Positions 18,061 to 26,162 of a stretch of 64,000 bases of DNA are shown in pieces. The stretch is from Aquimarina aggregata (GTDB taxonomy: Bacteria > Bacteroidota > Bacteroidia > Flavobacteriales > Flavobacteriaceae). Position numbers and translations under genes: made by a program. How positions within the stretch are numbered: the stretch's first letter is position 1; each line of letters starts with the position of its first letter. A model generated the notes under the pieces. That model searched no databases. It was given only the letters and a program-made list of their open reading frames with translations, and had not been told where the DNA came from. The stretch spans positions 186,001 through 250,000 of the forward strand of contig NZ_LQRT01000024.1 of assembly GCF_001632745.1 (NCBI RefSeq), given 5' to 3'.

Positions 18061-18161
18061 AATTGAAACTATCATGATTAGTTAGTATGAGTTGAGTTTG
18101 TGTTTACTACAACTACGTTTCAATTTAGACCCCTGGGAGTGGTTACCTGGGGGTTGTTTTT
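18061..18161 (+). ncRNA. repeated structured RNA element, copy 3
   Basis: Closing stem AATTGAAAC (18061-18069) / GTTTCAATT (18117-18125). Conserved core GAGTTGAGTTTGTG. Terminator stem ACCCCTGGG (18129-18137) / CCTGGGGGT (18146-18154) with loop AGTGGTTA and TTGTTTTT after it. Compared with copy 2, one C-G pair of the terminator stem becomes a G-T wobble and a 2-3-nt insertion falls in the interior. It lies 210 nt after the barrel gene and points toward the 3' end of the TIR gene. The 10-kb distance from copies 1 and 2 shows it is dispersed, not a simple tandem duplication. Confidence 0.7.
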
Positions 18162-18254
18162 AACATTTACGAAGATCAGATAATTTAAGTTGTAATTTGA
18201 AATACAAAAGGAAAGAGTATGAAGAAATTTTTTTTTCTATAAGATTTTCATCCG

Positions 18255-19274
18255 TTAAATCTGTTTAAGCTGTTTTTTGTAAGATGTAACCCAAGAGGGT
18301 ACTTCTACTGTGTTAACTTTATTAAGTATTAATTCAGTTTTCTCTCTATTAGGCGAATTTTTAAGGACTATTGTATCATTAGAATAAACCCAACCACCTT
18401 TTAAGATATCGTTGCTAATAATGTCAAGAAAAAAGTAACCGTTGATATAATGACTATTTAACCATTTGAACTCTCCATATATTCTCTTTTTTGTTATTTT
18501 AATATTATAAAAATGAGCCAAGAAGTTTTCGTTGTCTTCATACAAATAGGGCATATGAAATTTATCGTCAATAAAGAATCCGTAATATGAAGATTTAGTA
18601 ATTGGGCTTTCCCAAAGCCCAGATAAAATATTTAGGTGATGATGATCAAAAAGGTTTGAGTCTATAGATTCATTATTTTGTTCGGTTAAATTTGATAGAA
18701 TTTTTTCGATTTGGTTTACTCTTATTTTCAATCCTTCATTGACATCATTATAATTAAGAAGTAAATTTTCATACTTTTCATTATCTGATTTCCTTTTATC
18801 AGGAAAATTTAAGGAATTTAACTTAACCTCTAGATCATCCCACCATTTATCAAAGATTATGTCAATTTTATTATTGGGTAAATCAAGAGAGTCAAATAAT
18901 TTAATAAGTAGTTTTTTTAACCCACTTTTATCTATTGTTAAGGTTTGAAATTGTGAGAGTGGACTTTTAGATATTTCAGAATCTTTTATATTAATAAGAA
19001 GCGGTATAACCATAGAATTATTTATGTGCTTAGACAATGCACCTGCCTCAAAATTTATCCAAGGAGACATTAAATTTTCGTTAGTTAAACAAATTATACC
19101 TGCATTACATTGCTCTAATTCTTTTGCTAGTTTATCACTCCATCTATCACCTGGACTTAAACTAGAAGAAGATATAAAAGTTGGGATGTTTGGCAAAATA
19201 CAATTTAACCAATCACCCAATATTGTTGAAAATTCATTGCTTAATTTTCCAGACCAACTAATAAATATTTTCAT
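18255..19274 (-). CDS. TIR-domain protein with unrecognised beta-rich C-terminal domain
   Basis: 339 residues, no signal peptide. N-terminal TIR_2-like domain (about 1-135): starts MKIFISWSGKLSNEF; BB-loop-like region SSSSLSPGDRWSDKLAKEL; then IICLTNENLMSPWINFEAG, where Glu76 occupies the position of the catalytic glutamate in NAD-cleaving TIR domains. A helical linker follows (about 150-205). The C-terminal domain (about 213-325) is rich in aromatic residues and beta strands (LSGLWESPITKSSYYGFFID; RIYGEFKWLNSHYINGYFF) and could be a small ligand-sensing barrel. The gene stands alone among unrelated genes. Bacterial TIR proteins of this kind often act in anti-phage abortive defence; here that is an inference. 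Confidence 0.85.
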   Translation of the reverse strand: MKIFISWSGKLSNEFSTILGDWLNCILPNIPTFISSSSLSPGDRWSDKLAKELEQCNAGIICLTNENLMSPWINFEAGALSKHINNSMVIPLLINIKDSEISKSPLSQFQTLTIDKSGLKKLLIKLFDSLDLPNNKIDIIFDKWWDDLEVKLNSLNFPDKRKSDNEKYENLLLNYNDVNEGLKIRVNQIEKILSNLTEQNNESIDSNLFDHHHLNILSGLWESPITKSSYYGFFIDDKFHMPYLYEDNENFLAHFYNIKITKKRIYGEFKWLNSHYINGYFFLDIISNDILKGGWVYSNDTIVLKNSPNREKTELILNKVNTVEVPSWVTSYKKQLKQI

Positions 19275-19998
19275 ACAATTTTTTAGAAGAGGTTTTAATC
19301 AAAATGATGATAATGAATAGAATCAAGGAATATACCTTAAAAATAAGATAAAAGTATGAAGTTATTTCTATTTGAAGTAATGAAAATACTAATTTTACCT
19401 TAGATTATATAACTAAAAAAAACAAAAACCTCTTTTGTAAGCAACACGTTTACTAAGAGGTTTTTTGAAACAAAATGTATCATGGCAATACATAATTCTT
19501 AGCACTAAAAAATTAAGAATATCATATTTAGATAGCAATAAATTAAAAATGTAAAATGGAATATAATAAACCCCCCGTCTAATAACATCCTATCTTTAAA
19601 TCTTTTTTTTATCTAAACATCGATTTGTATTTGGCTGATATGTTTGTATTAATAGAACAACTGATTCATACAAAATCCTTTGTTACTTTTGTTTTTTTTT
19701 GACTTATATGTTGTTTAGAATAAGGTTTTTTAGAAAAAGAAAGTGAAGAAACCTATTTTACAAGGGAGATTTAACGGATAATAACTGCGTTCTATGCCCC
19801 TATTTTATTAATCTTTATTTTATTATTTTTCCTAATCGTTTGATAATCATTTTTTTGTTTTTCAATGATTACAATCGTATTACATAATATTGAAATAGCA
19901 AATTTTTTTTTGAATGATTCATTTCGATATTTTTTATTCTAAAAAAACCTTATGAGAGTGTGAATAAGATTAAGAAATACTCTTAAAACCAAATAAAG
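19275..19998. other. long intergenic region between TIR and metallopeptidase genes
   Basis: 724 bp, strongly AT-rich, with poly-T tracts around 19600-19900. It should hold the divergent promoters of the TIR gene (minus) and the HEIGH peptidase gene (plus). Apart from the terminator-like hairpin at 19424 and a short palindrome TGAATGATTCA near 19911-19921, I see no gene or RNA with confidence. Confidence 0.5.
19424..19466 (+). terminator. terminator-like hairpin in a gene-free region
   Basis: AAAAACCTCTT (19424-19434) pairs with AAGAGGTTTTT (19455-19465) across a 20-nt loop; U-tracts exist on both strands. No gene ends here on either strand (the TIR gene starts at 19274), so it may end an unseen small transcript or be a remnant. 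Confidence 0.6.
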
Positions 19999-20829
19999 AT
20001 GAAAAAGATCACCTTTGTACTATTATCTATTGTTATTGTTACAATAGTGTTGTCATGCGAAAAAAAGGAAACATTAAATGAACTTTTAGGTAAAACTACA
20101 ATGCTAACAACAAGTCAATTAGAGAAATTATTGGCACTTGGTGTTAATGTTGATAATGTAACACTTGAAAACCTTAGACTTTTTGACGGGACACTTGAAA
20201 AGAACCTTGTATTAGGTGATATTACAATTCCTGTTGCAAAAATAGATGAGTATGTAACCTTAAAGACTTCAGAGAATAATAAACAACAACTCGAGGTATC
20301 AAATATTGTAGCACCAGAATATCGAAATATAAAAATTGTTGGGTATTCTGGAGAAGGGTTTGCGCTAACTTCAAAAATGCGAACGGCACTCTCATGGGCA
20401 GTTTCAAATTATAACAATTTATCTACTACTCTTAATTTTTCACTTACCTATGGTACCGATACTGATACAGCTGATATTATAGTGTATAAAGTTGAAGGAG
20501 AGGCAGGAGGTTCTGCTGGATTTCCTTCCATTAATGGAAAACCGTATAAATATGTTAGAATTAATTCAGATACTGATAATCTAACTATTAATATGAATGA
20601 GCATATAATCACACATGAGATTGGACATTGCATAGGGTTAAGACATAAAGACTGGATGAATCCTTGCGGAAAAGGATTGATCTCGGATGTAGAATTTAAA
20701 TTAATTCAGGATAAGTCTGCATTTCTTTTTGAAGACTCGATTATGCAATCCTGTTTCTCATCTACTAGCGATGGCGAATTTACAGATGCCGATAAAAACC
20801 TAATAACTTTTCTATATCAAAAAAAGTAA
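19999..20829 (+). CDS. M57-type (dual-action HEIGH) zinc metallopeptidase lipoprotein
   Basis: 276 residues. Lipobox IVLSC (Cys20). The catalytic metzincin-type motif HEIGHCIGLRH lies at 206-216 (zinc ligands His206, His210, His216; Glu207), followed by Asp-Trp-Met and Pro-Cys-Gly. Upstream, GFPSINGKPYKYVRIN and ITHEIGH match the dual-action HEIGH peptidase family (M57) as remembered. The N-terminal about 100 residues form a helix-rich region with LEKLLALGVNVDNVTLENL, common to these lipoproteins. It is probably anchored at the outer membrane and acts on extracellular or periplasmic proteins. Monocistronic. Confidence 0.88.
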   Translation: MKKITFVLLSIVIVTIVLSCEKKETLNELLGKTTMLTTSQLEKLLALGVNVDNVTLENLRLFDGTLEKNLVLGDITIPVAKIDEYVTLKTSENNKQQLEVSNIVAPEYRNIKIVGYSGEGFALTSKMRTALSWAVSNYNNLSTTLNFSLTYGTDTDTADIIVYKVEGEAGGSAGFPSINGKPYKYVRINSDTDNLTINMNEHIITHEIGHCIGLRHKDWMNPCGKGLISDVEFKLIQDKSAFLFEDSIMQSCFSSTSDGEFTDADKNLITFLYQKK

Positions 20830-21007
20830 AACATCTTAGTACGCTATTTCAATGTATGTGATGTTTTACATAACAATGCTAAGACACAAATCATATAAAT
20901 ATAGTTCACAAAAGTTAGTTTAGAATTTGCAACGATTGTTCTTTTTTTATAGTCCTATTAATATGGCTTACGATGTTAAACCAGGTCATAGTGATAATGG
21001 ATAATTC

Positions 21008-22141
21008 ATGAATTTGATTTTAGATTTTGTTTTGGTTAGTGGTATGGTTTTTATCATGATCATATTGTTCTTGTTAATTCAACAAAAAGAACAAAAATTA
21101 CCTCAAAAAATACTTGTTTTGTTTTTTGTTCTTGTACTATTTATCACGACGTTTTTTTATGCTTTATCACATTATATCATATGGTTGATACGCCTTAGTT
21201 TTGTCCCTAATGATATTAGTTTTTTAGTAATAGGACCGTTATTATTTTTATATGTTAAGTCATTGTTTTTAGAAGAAAAAAAACTTGTAAGAAGAACATT
21301 GATTCATTTTATTCCAGCTGCCGTATACGCTATTGGCGTTGCCATTCCTACCTTGCTATATGATATTTTTAAGAATGATACACTAGCCTATGTAGTTTCA
21401 GAAAACATATACATTTTTTTAAAACTGGGAGATGTACATTTTATAGTATACCTTATTATTTCATTGAGATTATTAGCAAAGTACAGAAAGTTAACAAAGA
21501 ATACACAGGCTAATGTAACGGCATATGATTTTAATTGGATAAAGATTATGTTAAGAGGAGCATTGTACATTGTTATATTCAATCTAATTATTGATGTATA
21601 TGAATCTTTTTATGGAAATTTTGAATGGAATTTCGAGTACCTCTCTGTAATGTCTATGATTATATTAATTGTATATCTAGGGTATTATGGCGTTTATCAA
21701 TCCAAAGTGTTACTACCTGACTTCTTATTAGAAAATTCTAAAGTAATCACTTCTGCTAGTTCAAAAAAACGAATATTAACCAATATTCAAAAAGAAGAAT
21801 TTGAAGTGTTAGAAAATAGATTAAATCACATTTTAAAAACAAATAAGCCTTATCTAGATGAAGATTTAACACTAAATAAATTGGCCAAGGAACTTGCTAC
21901 TACAGATAAGAAACTTTCTGCATTATTAAACCAGTACATGAATACGACTTTTTACGATTTGATTAATACCTATAGGGTAGCAGAAATGAAAGAAAAGATG
22001 CAATCCGAGTTGTATCGTAATTATACATTATTAGCAATTTCTTATGAATGTGGTTTTAAGTCAAAAACTAGCTTTAATAGGATATTCAAAAAAGAAATGG
22101 GATGTTCTCCTTCAGTATACCGAAAAACGTTTAGTAAATAA
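21008..22141 (+). CDS. membrane-anchored AraC-family regulator
   Basis: 377 residues. The N-terminal about 235 residues contain about seven hydrophobic helices (LVSGMVFIMIILFLLIQ; ILVLFFVLVLFITTFFYAL; and so on). The C-terminal AraC-type DNA-binding domain (about 275-377) has two helix-turn-helix units: LTLNKLAKELATTDKKLSALLNQ and YTLLAISYECGFKSKTSFNRIFKKEMGCSPSVYRK. Such 7-TM AraC proteins are common in flavobacteria and may sense membrane or extracellular signals. The outer-membrane-type protein encoded 75 nt downstream is an obvious candidate target or partner. Confidence 0.9.
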   Translation: MNLILDFVLVSGMVFIMIILFLLIQQKEQKLPQKILVLFFVLVLFITTFFYALSHYIIWLIRLSFVPNDISFLVIGPLLFLYVKSLFLEEKKLVRRTLIHFIPAAVYAIGVAIPTLLYDIFKNDTLAYVVSENIYIFLKLGDVHFIVYLIISLRLLAKYRKLTKNTQANVTAYDFNWIKIMLRGALYIVIFNLIIDVYESFYGNFEWNFEYLSVMSMIILIVYLGYYGVYQSKVLLPDFLLENSKVITSASSKKRILTNIQKEEFEVLENRLNHILKTNKPYLDEDLTLNKLAKELATTDKKLSALLNQYMNTTFYDLINTYRVAEMKEKMQSELYRNYTLLAISYECGFKSKTSFNRIFKKEMGCSPSVYRKTFSK

Positions 22142-22216
22142 GTGCCATTGCTTCCATTGGAGCGATTCTGAAGGTCTAAATTCATTGGTTTGTGTCTTAA
22201 TCAAAAAATCAAAACA

Positions 22217-22783
22217 ATGAAAAAAACAATGCTTACGATAGTTCTCTTTACTTTTGTTTTAACGCTACAATCTCAGAAAACAAGTGTAGAAAAATCTATT
22301 TTTGGACTTCAAATAGGTGCGGTTGGAGTTTGGGTTCATCATGAATTAAAGTTATCAAATCAGATGGTATTGCGTAGTGAAATAGGCTTTGATATTAATA
22401 GTGGAAACAATGATTTTTATCCAGACACGAGTTTCTTGTTGACCTCGGTACTTACTCTAGAACCACGCTGGTATTATAACTTGAATAAGCGTATTAGTAA
22501 GGGAAAAAGGATAGATGCAAATAGTGGTAATTTCTTTTCCTTAAAAACAAGTTATCATCCAGATCTACTTGTGATTTCAAATAGCGACGAGAGTATTAAT
22601 GTAGTACCAGATATTTCAATAATTCCTACTTGGGGATTAAAAAGAAACATAGGTAAACATTTTAACTATGAAGCAGGAGCAGGTATAGGTTACATATATT
22701 ATTTTGCTAAAAATGAAGGGTTCACAAAAGATAAAGGAGAAACTGCTCTTAATTTACATTTACGAATTGGATATAGATTTTAA
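22217..22783 (+). CDS. outer-membrane beta-barrel protein, putative
   Basis: 188 residues from the ATG at 22217. The longer ORF starts at 22190, but MKKTMLTIVLFTFVLTLQSQ is a normal signal peptide starting at the internal Met. The mature part alternates amphipathic strands (SIFGLQIGAVGVWVHHELKL, LTLEPRWYYNLNKRISKGKR, HFNYEAGAGIGYIYYFAKN) and ends YRF, a typical barrel terminus. It follows the AraC-type regulator gene by 75 nt in the same direction, so it may be cotranscribed or regulated by it. Confidence 0.78.
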   Translation: MKKTMLTIVLFTFVLTLQSQKTSVEKSIFGLQIGAVGVWVHHELKLSNQMVLRSEIGFDINSGNNDFYPDTSFLLTSVLTLEPRWYYNLNKRISKGKRIDANSGNFFSLKTSYHPDLLVISNSDESINVVPDISIIPTWGLKRNIGKHFNYEAGAGIGYIYYFAKNEGFTKDKGETALNLHLRIGYRF

Positions 22784-22810
22784 TTTTTCTAAAATATGTA
22801 CTCTTTTTAG

Positions 22811-22849
22811 AAAAAAGAAACCCTTCTATAGCATGTCTATAGAAGGGTT
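22811..22849 (-). terminator. terminator of tRNA-Ala
   Basis: 13-bp perfect stem AACCCTTCTATAG (22819-22831) / CTATAGAAGGGTT (22837-22849) with a 5-nt loop. On the minus strand a T-rich tract (22811-22818) follows, so it ends the tRNA transcript. It could also slow transcription from the barrel gene on the plus strand. Confidence 0.85.
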
Positions 22850-22854
22850 AAGAG

Positions 22855-22928
22855 TGGAGCATATCGGAGTCGAACCGATGACCTCTACGCTGCCAGCGTA
22901 GCGCTCTAGCCAGCTGAGCTAATGCCCC
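22855..22928 (-). tRNA. tRNA-Ala (anticodon GGC)
   Basis: A cloverleaf can be folded on the minus strand. The acceptor stem GGGGCAT pairs with ATGCTCC (one G-U), the D-arm contains AGCTCAGCTGGCTAGAGC, the anticodon arm CTACG-CTGGCAG-CGTAG places GGC at 34-36, and the T-arm has GGTTCGAGTCC. The discriminator base is A and CCA is not encoded. It is followed by a strong terminator. Confidence 0.97.
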
Positions 22929-22933
22929 ATTTT

Positions 22934-23734
22934 TTATTGAACTCCTCGTAGGATTAATAAAGGAATTCTACTTTCAAAATCTTTTTTAAGAACGGTATTT
23001 TTTTCCCAAAGTTTAGCAAAAAAACCTCGTTTTCGTCTAAAAACACAGAGAAGGTCAGGGTAATGCTCATTTAAATGTTCTAATACACCCTGAAATAATG
23101 TTGCATTTTCAGAAGATTTATAAGAACTAGTAATCTCTCCTAAGTCTTTGTCGAATTCAGAATCTTCGGGCAAAAAATCAACTGTTTTTACCTGAAGTAA
23201 CTTTAATTCAGCACCAAAAGCCTTCAAAACTTCTTTTATAGGGTTTAATGCGTTTTCTTTTTTTATGATACCAGATTTAACGGCCATAAGAATATTCTTG
23301 ATAGGACTAAAACTATACATTTCAGGAATAACCAATATAGGGATTATAGTCTTCTTTACTAAGCTTCCAGAAATTTCATTTAGATAATACGGATTTTTAA
23401 TGTCGCTATTTTCGGGGCTTAAAACAATAAGATCTATAGCATGTTCTAGATTAAACTTAGGTATTGATTCTAATAAATCTCCTTCTAATGGTAATGCTAT
23501 TATTTTTACGCCTTTTTTATCAAGAGAAGCTAGCCTTTCTTCAATAGAAGATGCTGTTATTTCCTTAAGAGTTTTATTTACAGAAGGAAGACTACCAGCC
23601 CTAGGTAGTTCTTTAAAAACTTGAGCTACATATATTGTACCGCCTAGCTCCTGTGCCAGATCTATAGCATATTGTATTAAAGAGAGCGTGGTTTTTTCAT
23701 TAGATAGCCCAAAGGGGACCAGTATATTCTTCAT
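22934..23734 (-). CDS. universal stress protein family (two UspA domains)
   Basis: 266 residues from the ATG at 23734. The ORF extends upstream to 23815, but MKNILVPFGLSNEKTT is the standard UspA start. Two UspA-like repeats: about 1-140 (ILVPFGLS; DLIVLSPENSD) and about 145-266 (KNILMAVKSGIIKKENALNPI; LLCVFRRKRGFFAKLWEKN). The second repeat lacks an obvious Gly-rich ATP-binding loop. A cytosolic stress-linked protein of unclear biochemical role. It ends 5 nt from the start of tRNA-Ala on the same strand. Confidence 0.88.
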   Translation of the reverse strand: MKNILVPFGLSNEKTTLSLIQYAIDLAQELGGTIYVAQVFKELPRAGSLPSVNKTLKEITASSIEERLASLDKKGVKIIALPLEGDLLESIPKFNLEHAIDLIVLSPENSDIKNPYYLNEISGSLVKKTIIPILVIPEMYSFSPIKNILMAVKSGIIKKENALNPIKEVLKAFGAELKLLQVKTVDFLPEDSEFDKDLGEITSSYKSSENATLFQGVLEHLNEHYPDLLCVFRRKRGFFAKLWEKNTVLKKDFESRIPLLILRGVQ

Positions 23735-23914
23735 TCTAAATATTTGATTTGTGTGATTCGTTGGCAAAATTACAACTTTATACTTTTCTTGAATAAAAAA
23801 TATGCAAATATGCACTTTGCAATATCATAAAGTTTATTAAAATAAGTGTCAGAATATAGTTTGTGTATGCTAACTACAGGATAAAGTTAGTATTTTTGAG
23901 CTTTCAATAATTTT

Positions 23915-24415
23915 ATGATTCGCAAAGCACAACTCGCTGATTTAACTACTGTTTATGATTTAACACAAGCTTGTGCTCAAGCCATGATTGCCAACGACAT
24001 TTATCAATGGAATGAGCACTACCCAACCTTAGAACGTTTTCAAAAAGACATAGAATTACAAGAATTGTATATGCTCGAAGAGAATGAAACATTTTACGGC
24101 ATTGTAGTACTAACCACAATAATTGATGAGGAATATGTACCCGTAAAATGGCTGACAGAAAATGATAGAAATTTGTATATACATCGTTTAGCAGTTCATC
24201 CTAAATATTGGGGAGATGGTTATGCGCAACGACTTATGGATTTTGCAGAACAGTACGCTAGAAATAATGAATACACATCTTTACGATTAGATACCTTTAG
24301 TCAGAATAAAAGAAATCAGAAGTTTTATGAAATGCGTGGATATAAACGCTTAGAAGAAATTTATTTACCAAAACAAAGTATACACCCCTTTTACTGTTAC
24401 GAACTAATACTATGA
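23915..24415 (+). CDS. GNAT-family N-acetyltransferase
   Basis: 166 residues. N-terminal MIRKAQLADLTTVYDLTQAC; the acetyl-CoA loop is seen in LYIHRLAVHPKYWGDGYAQRL (motif A: V-x-P-x-x-x-G-x-G/A-x-x-L), followed by LRLDTFSQNKRNQKFYEMRGYKR (motif B). Acceptor substrate unknown. A TATTTTTG box (23891-23898) upstream fits the Bacteroidota -7 element, but no TTG lies at good spacing. Its stop overlaps the start of the MATE gene (ATGA), so the two are translationally coupled. Confidence 0.9.
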   Translation: MIRKAQLADLTTVYDLTQACAQAMIANDIYQWNEHYPTLERFQKDIELQELYMLEENETFYGIVVLTTIIDEEYVPVKWLTENDRNLYIHRLAVHPKYWGDGYAQRLMDFAEQYARNNEYTSLRLDTFSQNKRNQKFYEMRGYKRLEEIYLPKQSIHPFYCYELIL

Positions 24416-25740
24416 ATAAAACTATTGGTTTTAAAAATATTAACCGACTTGCCGTGCCTGCCATAATAGCTGGTATTGCAGAACCACTGCTTTCAATAAC
24501 AGATACTGCTATTGTAGGTAATATTCCAGAATTTGGAACCGAGTCATTGGCAGCTGTTGGTATTGTGGGTTCATTTTTGTCTGCTTTGATTTGGATTTTG
24601 GGACAAACACGAAGTGCAATTTCTGCTATTATTTCTCAATATTTGGGAGCAGGTAAGATAGAAGAAGTAAAAACACTTCCGGCACAAGCTATATTTTTTA
24701 ATGTGGCCTTGAGTGTAGTGCTTTTATTATCAACCGTATTTTTTGTTGAAGAAATTTTTAAACTCTATAATGCATCTGGGCTAATTTTAGAATATTGTGT
24801 AGAATACTATGATATTAGAGTTTGGGGCTTCCCTTTAACCTTATTTACTTTTGCGGTTTTTGGTATTTTTAGAGGGCTTCAAAATACTTTTTGGCCAATG
24901 ATAGTTGCACTTATCGGGGCACTAACCAATATAGGACTGGATTTTGTTTTGGTATATGGTATCGAAGATGTAATACCTGCAATGGGAATTAGAGGCGCTG
25001 CATGGGCAAGCTTGATTTCTCAGTTTATTATGGCGATTCTTGTTTTTGTTTTACTAGTGGTTAAAACTAATGTAAGTTTAAAATTGAAATTTCCATTAAA
25101 TAAGGAGTTAGGAAGATTGGTTACTATGAGTCTTAATCTTTTTGTACGTTCAATAGCCTTAAATACAGCTTTGTATTTTGCTACAGCTAACGCTACAAAA
25201 TATGGTGACGAATATATTGCTGCATATACAATTTCTATGAATATATGGATGTTTACTGCCTTTTTTATAGACGGTTATGGGGCAGCTGGAAATATTTTAA
25301 GCGGTAAGTTATTAGGAGCAAAAGATTATAAATCCTTATGGAAATTGGCAAAAAGAGTTTCTACTTATGGAATAATGGTAAGCCTGGTTTTGGCACTTTT
25401 TGGATTCGTGTTTTATAGAAGCATAGGACAAGTTTTTACTACAGAAACACTTGTGCTGGAGACGTTCTATAGTGTGTTTTTTATTGTACTAATTGTACAA
25501 CCTATAAACGGATTGGCTTTTGTTTTTGATGGAGTTTTTAAAGGTTTAGGAGAGATGAGTTATCTTAGAAATGTTTTACTGGGAGCAACATTTTTGGCCT
25601 TTATACCTACCTTATATTTGTGTAATTTTTTTGATTTGAAACTTTACGGAATTTGGATAGCATTTTCTATCTGGGCACTTTTTAGAGGAATAGCATTAAT
25701 ACTAAAGTTCAGAAAAAAATTCAAATCCCTGTCGTTATGA
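24412..25740 (+). CDS. MATE-family efflux transporter
   Basis: 442 residues with about 12 membrane helices in two halves. It starts INRLAVPAIIAGIAEPLLSITDTAIVGNI and repeats a related pattern in the second half (LNLFVRSIALNTALYFATANATKYGDEYIAAY). This is the DinF-like branch of MATE exporters, which use a cation gradient to export organic cations or metabolites. It overlaps the GNAT gene by 4 nt. Its 3' end overlaps a tiny ORF on the other strand by 6 nt. Confidence 0.92.
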   Translation: MNKTIGFKNINRLAVPAIIAGIAEPLLSITDTAIVGNIPEFGTESLAAVGIVGSFLSALIWILGQTRSAISAIISQYLGAGKIEEVKTLPAQAIFFNVALSVVLLLSTVFFVEEIFKLYNASGLILEYCVEYYDIRVWGFPLTLFTFAVFGIFRGLQNTFWPMIVALIGALTNIGLDFVLVYGIEDVIPAMGIRGAAWASLISQFIMAILVFVLLVVKTNVSLKLKFPLNKELGRLVTMSLNLFVRSIALNTALYFATANATKYGDEYIAAYTISMNIWMFTAFFIDGYGAAGNILSGKLLGAKDYKSLWKLAKRVSTYGIMVSLVLALFGFVFYRSIGQVFTTETLVLETFYSVFFIVLIVQPINGLAFVFDGVFKGLGEMSYLRNVLLGATFLAFIPTLYLCNFFDLKLYGIWIAFSIWALFRGIALILKFRKKFKSLSL

Positions 25741-25833
25741 TGCAAGTGACCTAATAACCCCAATAAGCGTTAATACATACAATGATCCCATTAAAATTTC
25801 AAGACGATATTTTTCGAAATATTTTTTTATCAT
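25735..25833 (-). CDS. tiny putative membrane protein B (32 aa)
   Basis: 32 codons, ATG to TAA: a basic/aromatic head MIKKYFEKYRLEI followed by a hydrophobic segment LMGSLYVLTLIGVI and a short tail. It closely resembles in design the 31-codon ORF 69 nt upstream on the same strand (both have an F/Y-FEK-x-RL-x-I head and one membrane helix). Its stop lies within the last codons of the convergent MATE gene. No homologue is recalled; the parallel design of the pair is the main reason to list it. Confidence 0.45.
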   Translation of the reverse strand: MIKKYFEKYRLEILMGSLYVLTLIGVIRSLAS

Positions 25834-25902
25834 GATTTAAGTGTAAAGATTAAATAGTATTAATGAAATATGTTTTTTAATCACATATTTTACATAGACT
25901 TT

Positions 25903-25998
25903 CTAATTAAAAAGAAAGACAAATAGCCCCACAGAATATGCTAATATTAAAAAAAGCCCAATCCTTAATCTGTTTTTTTCAAAAAATTGTTCTAACAT
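25903..25998 (-). CDS. tiny putative membrane protein A (31 aa)
   Basis: 31 codons, ATG to TAG: head MLEQFFEKNRLRIG followed by a hydrophobic helix LFLILAYSVGLFVFLF and Asn. First of a tandem pair of look-alike mini-ORFs on the minus strand, in an otherwise gene-free 422-bp stretch (25741-26162). An A/T-rich leader without a clear Shine-Dalgarno is normal for this phylum. The rest of the stretch holds only the promoter region of the enoyl-CoA hydratase gene. Confidence 0.45.
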   Translation of the reverse strand: MLEQFFEKNRLRIGLFLILAYSVGLFVFLFN

Positions 25999-26162
25999 GT
26001 TTTAAAGATAAGTGTTGTAAGTTATTTTTAAGGTGTTGTTGAATGTGTATTTATTATTAGTTTTTAACATGAAATAAACATAATTATAGACAAATTTTTA
26101 TGGTTATGATAATATTATGAATTCAAATAGGGATTACCTATTTTTATCTCAAAGCAATACTA

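Noticed and set aside
7979-18161. The repeated elements as integron attC sites, CRISPR repeats or REP/MITE units
   Set aside because: No RYYYAAC/GTTRRRY attC core, no regular spacer array, and each copy ends in a functional terminator with T-run; three copies in a fixed strand orientation fit an RNA better.
15181-19590. Shared ATAAACC-n-CCC motif near 15180, 17889 and 19570
   Set aside because: Only about 10 bases with no structure around it; may be chance in AT-rich spacers.
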